Source: Arthrobacter russicus (GTDB lineage: Bacteria; Actinomycetota; Actinomycetes; Actinomycetales; Micrococcaceae). From it: DNA of 64,000 nt. Position numbers and translations under genes: made by a program. The notes under the pieces were generated by a model, which was not told where the DNA came from, made no database searches, and was given only the letters and a program-made list of their open reading frames with translations. Positions 33,837-43,118 of this stretch are shown here, piece by piece. The stretch is from the NCBI RefSeq assembly GCF_031454135.1, contig NZ_JAVDQF010000001.1, positions 1,798,001-1,862,000 on the forward strand, read 5' to 3'. The number at the start of each line of letters is the position of its first letter. The first letter of the stretch is position 1.

Positions 33837-34835
33837 GTGGCCACGCTCACCGAGGCCGCCAAGCAGCCGCCGTCGGCAGTTGCCTTGCCGGTGCGGAAAC
33901 AACCGAAAAACAACAGCAAGGCGCGACGACGGCTGACCGTTGTGGCTTTTATGGCACCGTGGATTCTGGGCCTGAGCATCTTTTTCCTCTACCCGCTGCT
34001 CACCACGGCCTACTACTCGTTGACGAATTTCGATCTGATCAACGACCCGACCTGGGCCGGTTTCAACAATTTCAGCTACATGTTCAGCAAAGATCCGCTG
34101 ATCTGGAAGGCGATCGGCAATACCGTCTGGCTGACCATCGCGATCACGGTAGGCCGAGTCGGCTTCGGTCTGGTCACCGCGATCGTGCTCACGAAGCTCA
34201 AGCGCGCATCCGGGGTTTTTCGCACGCTGTTCTACCTCCCCGCGCTCGCGCCACCGGTGGCCGCCGCACTGGCTTTCGTCTTCATCCTCAACCCGTCCAC
34301 CGGGCCGCTGAACCAGTTCCTTGGCCTGTTCGGCATTCAAGGACCGCTCTGGTTCAACGATCCAGCCTTCGCCAAACCCGCGTTGACCGTGATGGCGCTC
34401 TGGACCTCGGGCACTGTGATGGTGATTCTGCTTGCCTCGCTGCTCGATGTACCCGGCGAACTTTACGAAGCCGCCGGGCTAGACGGCGCCAGCGCCTGGC
34501 AGCAATTCCGGCACATCACCCTGCCGTCAATTGCGCCAGTGCTGACGTTCGCAGTGGTCAATTCGATCATCGTCGGACTGCAATTCTTCACCGAAGCGGT
34601 GGTCGCGGGCTCGGTCGCCTCGGGCAGCTCCGCCGTCGCCGGTTCATCGCTGTCCATCGGCTACCCAGACAACTCGACCATGACCTTCCCGATGTGGCTC
34701 TACGAACAAGGCTTCCACCAATTCCACATGGGCTATGCCTCGGCGATGGCGATTGCCCTGTTCTTGGTCAGCGCAATATTCACCATCATTCTGGTGCGCC
34801 GGATGCGTTCGGCCGGCATCGGGGAGGAAGCATGA
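33837..34835 (+). CDS. ABC sugar transporter permease (MalF/UgpA type)
   Basis: 332-residue inner-membrane permease with six helices and a basic N-terminal tail. Features: AFMAPWILGLSIFFLYPLLTTAYYSLTNFD at the first helix, SGVFRTLFYLPALAPPVAAALAF, and the cytoplasmic EAA loop ELYEAAGLDGASAWQQFRHITLPSIAPVL that docks the ATPase. GTG start 2 bases after the binding-protein stop; its end overlaps the next permease by 4 bases (ATGA). With its partner it forms the channel of the importer. Confidence 0.94.
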   Translation: MATLTEAAKQPPSAVALPVRKQPKNNSKARRRLTVVAFMAPWILGLSIFFLYPLLTTAYYSLTNFDLINDPTWAGFNNFSYMFSKDPLIWKAIGNTVWLTIAITVGRVGFGLVTAIVLTKLKRASGVFRTLFYLPALAPPVAAALAFVFILNPSTGPLNQFLGLFGIQGPLWFNDPAFAKPALTVMALWTSGTVMVILLASLLDVPGELYEAAGLDGASAWQQFRHITLPSIAPVLTFAVVNSIIVGLQFFTEAVVAGSVASGSSAVAGSSLSIGYPDNSTMTFPMWLYEQGFHQFHMGYASAMAIALFLVSAIFTIILVRRMRSAGIGEEA

Positions 34836-35734
34836 GCGTTCTAGAAGCTCCGCGCAGCACCGCACCAAAGTTGCCCAAGCTGCGCAAACCAGCCAAGTTA
34901 AAGAGTCTGCGGCAGCAAAACACGCTTGCCTGGATTGGCAATCACGCGATTGCGATCGTGCTGGCGATCGGCTTTATCGGTCCGATCCTGTTCATTGTGC
35001 TCACTGCACTGATGAGTGATCAGCAAGCCCTCACCAAGAACCTTTGGCCTACCTCCTGGCACTGGGAAAACTTTGCTGAAGTCTTTGAAAAAGCGCCCAT
35101 GCTGGCCTACTTTGGCAACTCGCTGCTGTACGCAGGATTGGCGACGGCGTTCATGCTGATCTCCAGCGTTCCGGTTGCCTACGCGCTCTCCCGGTTGAAG
35201 TGGCGCGGCCGGAACACGATGTTCTACCTGGTGATTGTGGCGATGCTGTTGCCGCCGCAAGTGATCGCGGTGCCGATGTACGTGGTCTGGGCCAAAATGG
35301 GCCTTACCGGCACACTCTGGCCGCTGATTCTTCCGAACTTACTGGGCGATGCCTTCAGTATCTTCTTGCTTCGGCAATTCCTGATCACCATTCCGCAGAG
35401 CTACTCGGATTCTGCCCGCGTCGATGGCGCTTCGGAGCTGTCCATCTTGTTCCGCGTGATCCTGCCGATGGCCAAACCAGGCATCGCCGCCGCGGCACTC
35501 TTCAGCTTCCTGAACACCTGGAACGACTACTTCGGCCCACTGCTTTATACCGGTGAAAACCAAGGCAATTGGACGCTTTCGCTGGGCCTGGCCTCCTTCC
35601 GCGGCGTGCATCAAGTGCAGTGGAATCTGACGATGGCCGCCACGGTGCTGGTGATGCTGCCAGTGATCATCTTGTTCTTCCTAGCCCAAAAACAATTCAT
35701 CGAGGGCATCAAGTTCTCCGGCGTGAAAGGTTAG
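34832..35734 (+). CDS. ABC sugar transporter permease (MalG/UgpE type)
   Basis: 300-residue partner permease, six helices. NHAIAIVLAIGFIGPILFIVLTALM, LISSVPVAYALSRLKWRGRN and the EAA loop SYSDSARVDGASELSILFRVILPMAKPGIAA are typical, ending GIKFSGVKG. The start is the ATG in the ATGA overlap with the first permease, with GGGGAGGAAG just ahead; the same frame is open for over a kilobase upstream but that part has no homology. 6 bases separate it from the GH4 gene. Confidence 0.94.
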   Translation: MSVLEAPRSTAPKLPKLRKPAKLKSLRQQNTLAWIGNHAIAIVLAIGFIGPILFIVLTALMSDQQALTKNLWPTSWHWENFAEVFEKAPMLAYFGNSLLYAGLATAFMLISSVPVAYALSRLKWRGRNTMFYLVIVAMLLPPQVIAVPMYVVWAKMGLTGTLWPLILPNLLGDAFSIFLLRQFLITIPQSYSDSARVDGASELSILFRVILPMAKPGIAAAALFSFLNTWNDYFGPLLYTGENQGNWTLSLGLASFRGVHQVQWNLTMAATVLVMLPVIILFFLAQKQFIEGIKFSGVKG

Positions 35735-35740
35735 ACAAAC

Positions 35741-37012
35741 GTGAAAGTCACTGTAGTAGGCGGAGGATCTACCTACACCCCCGAGCTGATCGACGGCTTC
35801 GCCAGGCTGCGTTCGGTATTGGACATCACCGAGCTGTGGTTGGTTGATCCGGATCCGCGCCGGTTGGATTTGGTCGGCGGGGTTTCGGAACGGATTTTCG
35901 CGCATGCCGGGCATCCGGGCAGCATCCGGACTACCTCGGATCTTGAAGCGGGCGTGGCCGATGCCGACGTCGTCCTGATCCAGTTGCGCATCGGCGGCCA
36001 AGCCGCACGCCAGGGTGATGAGACCTGGCCACATGAGGCCTGCTGTATTGGCCAGGAAACCACCGGACCCGGTGGTTTCGCCAAGGCCTTGCGGACCGTG
36101 CCGGTAATCCTGCGGGTCGCCGATGCGGTACGGAAACATGCCAAGCCGAACGCCTGGATCATCGACTTCACCAACCCGGTTGGCATCGTGACCCGAGCCC
36201 TGCTGGAAGCCGGGCACCGCGCCGTCGGGCTGTGCAATGTGGCGATAGGTTTTCAGCGAAAGTTTGCCGAGATGCTTTCGGTGGCACCGGAAGCTGTTGC
36301 CTTGGAGCACGTGGGCTTGAACCACCTGACCTGGGAGCGTGGTGCCCGGATTGCCGGCGACGACGTGCTGCCTTCGTTGTTGGCCGAACGTTTGCCGGAA
36401 ATGGCAGAACACGTGCATATGCCAGCGGCGTTGCTCCGACTGCAAGGCGCGGTTCCTTCGTATTATTTGCGCTATTTCTATGCGCACGACGTGGTGTTGG
36501 CGGAGCAACTCAAGGAGCCCACCCGGGCCGAAGCTGTGATGGCGGTGGAGCAGGCCCTGTTGGCGAAATACGCTGACCCGTCAGTAGTGACCAAACCGGC
36601 CGAACTGGCCGAACGTGGCGGCGCTTATTACTCCGAAGCCGCCGTGGACCTGATGGCGTCATTGGTCGGCAATCGCGGCGACGTTCAAGTGGTGAACCTG
36701 CGGAACGACGGCGCCTTGCCATTCCTGCCCGACGATCACGTGATCGAGGTGCCGGCCCGGATCAGTTCTGCCGGCCTGGAAATTCGGCCGATTGCCGCAG
36801 TTCCGGAGGAAATGGCGGGCTTGATTTCCGCGGTGGCGCGCTACGAACGGCTTGCCCTCGAAGCCGCAACTTTGGCTACCGCGGCCGACGGCCGGGACCG
36901 GGTACTGCGCGCAATGTTGGCGCATCCACTGGTCGGCCAGTTCGACCGCGCAGAGAAACTGACCGATTTGCTGATCGCAAATAATAAGCAGCACTTGGCG
37001 TGGGCACAGTGA
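35741..37012 (+). CDS. GH4 family 6-phospho-glycosidase (NAD and metal dependent)
   Basis: 423 residues. N-terminal Rossmann motif VTVVGGGSTYTPELIDGF, then ELWLVDPDPRRLDLVGG, ADVVLIQLRIGGQAARQGDE, IGQETTGPGGFAKALRTVPV, WIIDFTNPVG, and the metal ligands Cys in VGLCNVAIG and His in HVGLNHLTW. The GGQAARQGDE and NPVGIVT forms are those of 6-phospho-beta-glucosidases (BglT/CelF group). GH4 enzymes cleave phosphorylated glycosides by transient oxidation at C3. It is fed here by an ABC importer rather than a PTS, so the phosphate must come from a cytoplasmic kinase; the next gene is one. GTG start. Confidence 0.9.
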   Translation: MKVTVVGGGSTYTPELIDGFARLRSVLDITELWLVDPDPRRLDLVGGVSERIFAHAGHPGSIRTTSDLEAGVADADVVLIQLRIGGQAARQGDETWPHEACCIGQETTGPGGFAKALRTVPVILRVADAVRKHAKPNAWIIDFTNPVGIVTRALLEAGHRAVGLCNVAIGFQRKFAEMLSVAPEAVALEHVGLNHLTWERGARIAGDDVLPSLLAERLPEMAEHVHMPAALLRLQGAVPSYYLRYFYAHDVVLAEQLKEPTRAEAVMAVEQALLAKYADPSVVTKPAELAERGGAYYSEAAVDLMASLVGNRGDVQVVNLRNDGALPFLPDDHVIEVPARISSAGLEIRPIAAVPEEMAGLISAVARYERLALEAATLATAADGRDRVLRAMLAHPLVGQFDRAEKLTDLLIANNKQHLAWAQ

Positions 37013-38001
37013 GCGCAGAAGCGGGACATGCTGCGGCCGTCCGAGCCGTGCTGGCCGTCGACGGCGGCGGTTCCAAAACCGACGTCGTACTGCTTTCGCT
37101 CGACGGCGAGTTGCTGGCCAGGGAACGCGGTCCCGGTTCGAATCCGCAGATCACCGGGTTGGCCGAATCGGTTTCGGTGATCGAGATCCTGGTCGGCAAA
37201 GCCTTGGCCAGGACCTCGGTCGAGCTGGCCGGCAGCAGTGTCTATTTGGCGGGCATGGATTTGCCGGCTGAGATCACCGCGTTCCGGGAAGCAGTCTCGG
37301 AGGCGCCGTGGTTCCGCGAAGATTCAGTGGTGGAGGTGGATCTGTTGGCCCTCCTCCGGGCCGGGACCAGCGAGCCGGACGCCGTGGCGGTGGTTTGCGG
37401 TACCGGGATCAACGCGGTGGGTGTCCGGGCCGACGGCGCGACGTCCCGATTCCCCTCCTTGGGCCGGATTTCCGGCGACTGGGGCGGCGGCGGAGATTTG
37501 GGCGCGGAAGTCCTCTGGCATGCAGTGCGAGCCGAGGACGGCCGTGGCCCACAGACCGAGCTGCGTGATCTGGTGCTCGCCGAGTTCTCCGTGGTATCGG
37601 TGGCCGAGGTCTTCGAAGCCCTGCACTTCGGCCGGATACCGGGCCGCGCAGTGGTCGAGCTGGCTCCATTGCTGTTCACAGCCGCCGCCTCCGGCGATCA
37701 AGTCGCGGCCGCTGTGGTGGCCCGGCAGGCCGAAGAAATCGTCACCATGGCAGTCACTTCATTGCGCCGCCTGGGACTGATCGAGGAGCCGGTGCCGGTG
37801 GTGCTGGGCGGCAGCGTATTGGCCGCCGGGCACCGGGAGTTGCTGAACGCCGTCGAACGCGGATTGGCGCTCCGGGCGCCCAAGGCGCATACCGAGTTGG
37901 TCACCGCCTCGCCAGTGCTCGGCGCCGGCCTGCTGGCGTTGGAACACGCCGGGGCCGGCCGCAATGCGCTGCTGCGCGCCGAAGCGGCCCTGACCGGTTA
38001 G
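37009..38001 (+). CDS. BadF/BadG-family sugar kinase (N-acetylglucosamine kinase-like)
   Basis: About 330 residues of the acetate/sugar kinase fold: phosphate-1 loop VLAVDGGGSKTDVVLLSLDG, GPGSNPQ, VVCGTGINAVGV, the glycine-rich RISGDWGGGGDLGAEV and the adenosine loop PVVLGGSVLAAGH. This family holds N-acetylglucosamine and glucosamine kinases and activators of dehydratases; no Fe-S cysteines for the latter are seen. The GTG overlapping the GH4 stop (GTGA) is preferred; a GTG three codons earlier is possible. Likely phosphorylates the imported glycoside or the released sugar. Confidence 0.86.
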   Translation: MSAEAGHAAAVRAVLAVDGGGSKTDVVLLSLDGELLARERGPGSNPQITGLAESVSVIEILVGKALARTSVELAGSSVYLAGMDLPAEITAFREAVSEAPWFREDSVVEVDLLALLRAGTSEPDAVAVVCGTGINAVGVRADGATSRFPSLGRISGDWGGGGDLGAEVLWHAVRAEDGRGPQTELRDLVLAEFSVVSVAEVFEALHFGRIPGRAVVELAPLLFTAAASGDQVAAAVVARQAEEIVTMAVTSLRRLGLIEEPVPVVLGGSVLAAGHRELLNAVERGLALRAPKAHTELVTASPVLGAGLLALEHAGAGRNALLRAEAALTG

Positions 38002-38041
38002 CGGAACCAGCGCACGAAGCGACCTTCCTCAGCGCGCGAAC

Positions 38042-38095
38042 GCACACTTGGTGCGGGTGTTTTCGGAAAACATCCGCACCAAGTGTGCACTCGGG
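38042..38095. repeat. Long hairpin, copy D of GTGTGCACTCG repeat family
   Basis: 22-base arms at 38042-38063 and 38067-38088 pair with one G-T wobble around a 3-base loop CGG; the right side continues as GTGTGCACTCGG. It is preceded by GCGCGAAC. It sits 40 bases past the kinase stop and may end the ROK-ABC-GH4-kinase transcript. With the copy at 38136 it fills most of the gap before the hydrolase gene. Confidence 0.75.
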
Positions 38096-38135
38096 TTGGG
38101 TCCCTACGTGGCGAGCGGAGTTCGACACGAAAGGG

Positions 38136-38160
38136 CGCGAGTGCGCACGTGTGCACTCGC
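38136..38160. repeat. Palindromic copy E of GTGTGCACTCG repeat family
   Basis: GCGAGTGCGCAC followed directly by GTGTGCACTCGC: nearly perfect palindrome, very like the 32-base copy at 5201. Confidence 0.7.
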
Positions 38161-38297
38161 TGGGCCCACGGTTGCAGGGTTCCCTGGCCGAGCTTGCGAG
38201 GTGAGGGGGGTGACTGGGGAGGGCCCACAGGCACCGGATGGTCAGGGCACTCGGCTACGATCTGGATTGAAAGCGGATCGAGCGAAGGACCAAGACC

Positions 38298-39194
38298 GTG
38301 AGCAAAGCACAAAGGGAAGCCGTAGATCAGATGCTGCGGCAAGGCCCCAAAGGTTTCCAGAGCGAGCCGATTGACGTGATGCGCAGCAATTTCGCGGCGT
38401 TGATGGCGAATTTCCCGGTGCCCGAGGAGATCAAGACGTCACCGACTACGCTGGCCGGCATACCCGCCGTCCAGGTCGAACCGGAGCAAACCGCTCGCGC
38501 CGGCACCATTCTTTACTTTCACGGCGGCTCGTTCTCACTGGGCTCTCCGGAAACCGCGATGGGCCTCACTGGAAACTTGGTCACCCGGACCGGTTATCAA
38601 GCGATTTCCCTGGACTATCGTCTGGCCCCAGAACACCCTTTCCCGGCCGCAATTGAGGACTGCCTAGCGGCTTACCGGGCATTATTGGAAAGTGGCGTCG
38701 ATCCGAGCTCAATTGCTTTCGCTGGTGACTCTGCGGGCGGCGGGCTGACCGTCACCACCTGCCTCGCCGCACGGACTGCCGGATTGCCGATGCCTGCCGC
38801 AATCGTCGCCTTCTCCGCGGGCTTGGATCACACTCGAAGCGGCGCAAGCATCACCACGAGGCTGGACGTTGATCCGCTTTTCACTACGGAATCAATTGAC
38901 TACACCGGTGCAATGTATCTCAATGGGCAAGACCCGAATCAAGAATTGCTCGCGCCGGCGGTGTTGGCCGATCTGACCGGGTTCCCACCAATGCTGTTAC
39001 AAGTTGGCGGGAACGAGGTATTACTCGACGATTCAGTGCGGTTGGCCGATCGGGCTCGTGAGGCCGACGTCGACGTGACGCTAGATTTCACGGCAAATGT
39101 GCCACATGTTTTCCAGTCACTTGTCGGCATGCTCGACGAAGCCGAGCAGGCCTTGGACCGGGCGGCGCTGTTCCTCAAGCAACGGCTCGGCTGA
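38298..39194 (+). CDS. Alpha/beta hydrolase, hormone-sensitive lipase (HSL) family esterase
   Basis: 298 residues, no signal peptide, so cytoplasmic. HSL signatures: the oxyanion loop YFHGGSFSLGS, YRLAPEHPFPAAIEDCLAAY, nucleophile Ser in AFAGDSAGGGL, then Asp in the GGNEVLLDDSVRL region and His in VPHVFQSL. Such enzymes hydrolyse short acyl esters. GTG start. Codons look slightly less G+C-biased than in neighbouring operons, judged by eye only. It is a single-gene unit bounded by palindromic repeats on both sides; no functional tie to its neighbours is evident, though it might remove acetyl or aryl esters from imported glycosides. Confidence 0.9.
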   Translation: MSKAQREAVDQMLRQGPKGFQSEPIDVMRSNFAALMANFPVPEEIKTSPTTLAGIPAVQVEPEQTARAGTILYFHGGSFSLGSPETAMGLTGNLVTRTGYQAISLDYRLAPEHPFPAAIEDCLAAYRALLESGVDPSSIAFAGDSAGGGLTVTTCLAARTAGLPMPAAIVAFSAGLDHTRSGASITTRLDVDPLFTTESIDYTGAMYLNGQDPNQELLAPAVLADLTGFPPMLLQVGGNEVLLDDSVRLADRAREADVDVTLDFTANVPHVFQSLVGMLDEAEQALDRAALFLKQRLG

Positions 39195-39212
39195 ACCCTC
39201 AACCAATTCCGG

Positions 39213-39241
39213 ACGCGGGTGGGCACGTGTGCACTCGCGCG
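39213..39241. repeat. Degenerate palindrome, copy F of GTGTGCACTCG repeat family
   Basis: ACGCGGGTGGGCAC followed by GTGTGCACTCGCGCG. Lies between the convergent HSL-esterase and mannonate dehydratase genes. Confidence 0.65.
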
Positions 39242-39271
39242 GAGGGGGTTACCAGTCGTGCTTGGTTACCA

Positions 39272-40504
39272 TTACCAATCGTGTACGGTCCCGTCGGCCA
39301 GCCGGTTGTAGGGCAGATACGCCTGTTGGTACGGGTAGCGCGCGGCGGCGTCCTCATCCAATGAAATGCCGAGCCCCGGCGCGGACGGATCAAGCCGAAT
39401 CAGCCCGCCGCTGAAGCTCAACGACTGTTGGAACACCTCATTGGTCTGCGCGGAATGCAGCATGTACTCCTGAATGCCGTAGTTATGGATCGCCAGGCCC
39501 ACATGGCATTGCGCGGCGAAACCGACCGGCGAAATATCGGTTGGCCCATGGAATCCAGACTTGATTTGGTACTGCGCGGCATAGTCCATGACCTTCTTGA
39601 GCGGCGAAATCCCGCCAAAGTGCGTTGACGCGGCCCGCACATAGTCAATGAGCTGCTCCCGAATCAACGTCTGGAAGTCCCACACGGTGTTGAACACTTC
39701 ACCAATTGCTAGCGGAGTGGTGGTGTGCTGACGCACCAAGCGCAGCGCTTCTTGGTTCTCTGCGGGCGTGCAGTCTTCAAGCCAAAACAGATCGTAGGGT
39801 TCCAGGGACTTACCCAGTTTCGCGGCTTGGATCGGCGTCATCCTGTGATGGCCGTCGTGCAGCAGCGGCAAATCCGGACCAAACTCGTTGCGCACCGCCT
39901 CGAAAACACTCGGCAAATGGTTCAAATAGGCCCGAGTATCCCAGTCCTCCTCCACCGGGTGAGCACCCCGGCCAGCCGGCTCATAATCGTATCGCTCCCC
40001 CGAAGATTGCTCCTGCGCAGCGATGCCATAAATCGCTTTCAACCCCGGCACCGCGGTCTGAATCCGCACCGAGGTATGTCCCTCGGCCAAGTTCTCCCGC
40101 ACCGAATCGAACAGCTCCGGCAAATCGCGACCAGACGCGTGCCCGTACGTCCGCAAACCAGTTCGCGAAGCGCCCCCGAGCAACTGATAAACGGGCAGAC
40201 CTGCCGCTTTGCCTTTGATATCCCACAACGCCATGTCGACGGCGGCAATCGCGGCCATCGTTACCGGCCCGCGCCGCCAATACGAACTGCGGTACAAGAA
40301 CTGCCACGTGTCCTCAATCCGATGCGGGTCCCGACCAATCAGCAACTGGCACAGATGGTCGCCGAGATAACTCGCCACGGCCAACTCACGGCCGTTCAGC
40401 GTCGCATCACCCAGCCCAGTGAGCCCCTCGTCGGTGCTGATCTTCAGCGTGACGAAATTCCGGCTCGGACTGCTGACAATCACCTCGGCAGCGATGATTT
40501 TCAT
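39272..40504 (-). CDS. manD: Mannonate dehydratase, enolase superfamily (ManD/RspA type)
   Basis: 410 residues. Dehydrates D-mannonate to 2-keto-3-deoxygluconate (KDG). Enolase-superfamily barrel with metal ligands in [11 protein letters not shown] (Asp), FWLEDCTP (Glu) and LAIGEVFNT (Glu), the catalytic His region [13 protein letters not shown], and the ManD-type N-terminus [22 protein letters not shown]. Last gene of a nine-gene overlapping operon; it overlaps the preceding uxuB-like gene by 4 bases with GGAGG ahead. Some ManD homologues dehydrate gluconate instead, but the pathway context favours mannonate. No KDG kinase or aldolase is in the window. Confidence 0.9.
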   Translation of the reverse strand: MKIIAAEVIVSSPSRNFVTLKISTDEGLTGLGDATLNGRELAVASYLGDHLCQLLIGRDPHRIEDTWQFLYRSSYWRRGPVTMAAIAAVDMALWDIKGKAAGLPVYQLLGGASRTGLRTYGHASGRDLPELFDSVRENLAEGHTSVRIQTAVPGLKAIYGIAAQEQSSGERYDYEPAGRGAHPVEEDWDTRAYLNHLPSVFEAVRNEFGPDLPLLHDGHHRMTPIQAAKLGKSLEPYDLFWLEDCTPAENQEALRLVRQHTTTPLAIGEVFNTVWDFQTLIREQLIDYVRAASTHFGGISPLKKVMDYAAQYQIKSGFHGPTDISPVGFAAQCHVGLAIHNYGIQEYMLHSAQTNEVFQQSLSFSGGLIRLDPSAPGLGISLDEDAAARYPYQQAYLPYNRLADGTVHDW

Positions 40505-41712
40505 CGGGGTTCCTCCACTAGTTTCGGGTCCAACAACGTCAAAAGCGCAGTACCTGATTCGCCGGACATCAAAGCGGCATCGATCTGGTCATCTTCAGCA
40601 TCGGCGCTGCGAATACCGGCCTGCATCGCTTGGATCCAGGCATCAATAAACGCCATCGAAGCGGCCCCGGAACGGCCCGCCACCCGTTCCGCACGCAGTA
40701 CCGGCAGCACTCGGACCCGCAACTTAGCCGTCGAGTCAGCGGCAATCTGGCTCAGCCGATGTTCAATCCGGGCATTCGCAAAGCGCTCAATCAGCTGCTC
40801 GGCGTACGCTGCGGCACCGACCTCAACAGGCAAATGCGCCGCCGCCTCGGCCCAAAAGGCATCAACCCCGGCACGCAGTTCTGCGTCCGCAATCGCTTCC
40901 GCCACCGTCACATGTCCGCGCGCTAAGCCGGCATTCGCCAAATACGTGTGCGCGCCGTTGAGCAGCCACAATTTGCGCTGCTCCCAGGGCGTTATGTCCT
41001 GGACAAACACCGCACCGGCCGACTCCCACCGCGGCCGCCCCGCCGGAAAGTCGCCTTGCAGAATCCAGCTGGCAAAAGGCTCGGTGACCACGGGGGCCAT
41101 GTCCGTCCAACCGGTGGTGCGCCGAACGCTTTCTTGGTCGGCCGGCGTCGTGCGCGGCGTGATCCGATCCACCGAGGTCGAGACGAAACTCACCTCGCCC
41201 TCAACACCCACCAGCGCGGCTAACACCTCGCCATTGCCGCTGAGATTGTCGCAAGGTACGACGGTGATCGGCCCACCTCCGGCGGCGACCCGCGCGACCA
41301 ACCCAGCGCGCAGCAAGCGGATAGCCGCCGAGTCGGCGGCATAGCCCGCCTCGGTAATGGTCAGCGTCACGACGGCGGTGCTCGGCGCAGCGATCAGCTC
41401 GACCATCCGCACGGCCCCACTTTCTGCGGAGGCATCGCCTACTTCGACAATCGGCCAGAGCAGTTCAACAGAATCCCTGGCACCGCGCTGCACCAGAGTA
41501 AACAAACCGTCCTGCGGCGCGAGGGCATCCGCTGCGGTGGCCGAGCGCATACTGAACGCGGCAATCCCCCATTCGGAACCGTCAGCGGCATGTTGGGTAA
41601 ACCACACCTGATGTGCGCGGTGAAAAGCGCCCAAACCCAGATGCACGATCCGGACCGGCGGCTTGGGCACAGCGACGGCAGAACGGGCCAACTCAGAACG
41701 GTTCAGCTTCAT
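40501..41712 (-). CDS. Mannitol dehydrogenase family protein, probable fructuronate reductase
   Basis: 403 residues of the polyol-specific long-chain dehydrogenase family: the NAD loop [21 protein letters not shown]-like [22 protein letters not shown], and the catalytic [13 protein letters not shown] (Lys, Asn, His). Between uxaC and manD the natural role is reduction of D-fructuronate to D-mannonate (UxuB reaction). It is shorter than E. coli UxuB (about 490 residues), mostly at the C-terminus, so the alternative of another polyol or tagaturonate substrate stays open. Overlaps both neighbours by 4 bases. Confidence 0.85.
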   Translation of the reverse strand: MKLNRSELARSAVAVPKPPVRIVHLGLGAFHRAHQVWFTQHAADGSEWGIAAFSMRSATAADALAPQDGLFTLVQRGARDSVELLWPIVEVGDASAESGAVRMVELIAAPSTAVVTLTITEAGYAADSAAIRLLRAGLVARVAAGGGPITVVPCDNLSGNGEVLAALVGVEGEVSFVSTSVDRITPRTTPADQESVRRTTGWTDMAPVVTEPFASWILQGDFPAGRPRWESAGAVFVQDITPWEQRKLWLLNGAHTYLANAGLARGHVTVAEAIADAELRAGVDAFWAEAAAHLPVEVGAAAYAEQLIERFANARIEHRLSQIAADSTAKLRVRVLPVLRAERVAGRSGAASMAFIDAWIQAMQAGIRSADAEDDQIDAALMSGESGTALLTLLDPKLVEEPR

Positions 41713-43118
41713 AGCTTAAATACCCGTCGAGGCGCCGCATCCACCAAATCCACCATGACCTCGGCCGCCCGGGCTTCGGAGATCCGATGTTCCGCGACCA
41801 ATCTCGCCAAAAACGACGCCTCCACCCGGCGCGAAGCATCGTGCCGGGCCGGAATGGAGCAGAACGCCCGAGTGTCATCGACGAAACCAGCGCTGCGTGA
41901 GAAGCCAGCAGTTTCAGTCACCGCAGAACGGAACCGCAACATGGCATCTGGTGCGTCCAGGAACCACCACGGCGCGCCAAGAAACACCGAGGGGTAGAAG
42001 CCAGCCAACGGTGCCAGCTCACGCGAAAACACCGTCTCGTCCAAGGTAAATAGCACCAAATGGAACCCAGCAGCGGTGCCAAAGTCGTTGAGCAGCGGGC
42101 GCAAGCCCTCGGTGTATCCCACCGCAAACGGGATATCGTGCCCGGTGTCCGCGCCAAAGCGCGCGAAGGAAGGCTCGTGATGATTGCGGTACGAGCCCGG
42201 GTGCAGTGTCATCACCAAACCGTCCTCCACCGACATCCGCGCCATCTGGTACATCATCTGGCCTTCAAACGCGTCCCGCTCAGCAGCCGACAATCCGCCC
42301 CGCAGCGCAGAATCGAAAAGCCGCTCTGCTTCATCGTCGGAGAGTTTCAAAGTCAACGGCGTGCGCACGCCATGGTCCGCCGAAATCGCCCCGTGTTCAA
42401 TGAAATAACGACGCCGATTGGCCAGCGCGGCAAGATACCCCCGGTACCCGTGCGCACCATCGCCCGCTTCGACAATCAGCCGATCCACCCGCTCAGCAAA
42501 GCCGGGCGCATGCGCGTTCAGATAGGCATCTGGCCGGAAGGTGGGCAGTACCCGGCCACGGAACGAAGAATCTGCCGCCAGCGCAGCGTGATCCGCTAAT
42601 GAATCGAGCGGATCATCGGTGGTCGCGAGCACTTCAATGCCGAAGGAATCGAAGAGCGCCCGCGGCCGGAATTCAGGTGTGGCCAGCACCGAAACCAGTT
42701 GCTCGTAGAGCTGATCCGCATGCGCTTCATCGATCAGCGAATCATCAATGCCGAAGACCTCAATGAGCTCCGAGCGCAGCCAATAGCCTGAAGCGGTGCC
42801 GTCGAACAGCGGCCAAGCGGCACAAAAATGCTGCCAAATATCGCGCGGATCAGCCGAGGCAGAGCCAACGCCCAGCTCGGCCAAGGAGACACCAGAAGCA
42901 TGAATCAATCGGGTGACATAGTGATCCGGACTGATCAGCAGGCTGGCAGGATCACCAAACGGCTCATTGTCCAGCAATAACGACGCCGGCACATGGCCGT
43001 GCGGGGACAGGATCGGCAGATCCGCGACCAGGCCATGCAGCGATCGCGCCAAGGCACGCACGCCCGGATCTGCTGGGAACAGCCGGTCGGGATCCAACTG
43101 CGGGATCGAAGCGCTCAT
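41709..43118 (-). CDS. uxaC: Glucuronate isomerase
   Basis: 469 residues. Converts D-glucuronate to D-fructuronate (and galacturonate to tagaturonate). Family features: the metal-binding LSPHGHVPASLLLDNEPFGDPASLLISPDHYVTRL, ATTDDPLDSLADH, RPDAYLN, LHPGSYRNHHEPSFARFGADTGHDIP and WWFLDAPDAM near the end. The ATG inside the ATGA overlap with the upstream gene is chosen over an ATG 15 bases earlier because it fits the operon's consistent 4-base overlaps. Metal-dependent amidohydrolase-superfamily barrel, cytoplasmic. Confidence 0.93.
   Translation of the reverse strand: MSASIPQLDPDRLFPADPGVRALARSLHGLVADLPILSPHGHVPASLLLDNEPFGDPASLLISPDHYVTRLIHASGVSLAELGVGSASADPRDIWQHFCAAWPLFDGTASGYWLRSELIEVFGIDDSLIDEAHADQLYEQLVSVLATPEFRPRALFDSFGIEVLATTDDPLDSLADHAALAADSSFRGRVLPTFRPDAYLNAHAPGFAERVDRLIVEAGDGAHGYRGYLAALANRRRYFIEHGAISADHGVRTPLTLKLSDDEAERLFDSALRGGLSAAERDAFEGQMMYQMARMSVEDGLVMTLHPGSYRNHHEPSFARFGADTGHDIPFAVGYTEGLRPLLNDFGTAAGFHLVLFTLDETVFSRELAPLAGFYPSVFLGAPWWFLDAPDAMLRFRSAVTETAGFSRSAGFVDDTRAFCSIPARHDASRRVEASFLARLVAEHRISEARAAEVMVDLVDAAPRRVFKL

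Noticed and set aside
33554..34831. Upstream extension of the second permease frame over the first permease and binding protein
   Set aside because: Composition is random-like (Arg/Pro/Ser rich) and the ATGA overlap with a good ribosome-binding site marks the true start.
5201..39241. The GTGTGCACTCG repeats as a CRISPR array
   Set aside because: Copies are kilobases apart, variable in form and palindromic, without regular spacers or cas genes.
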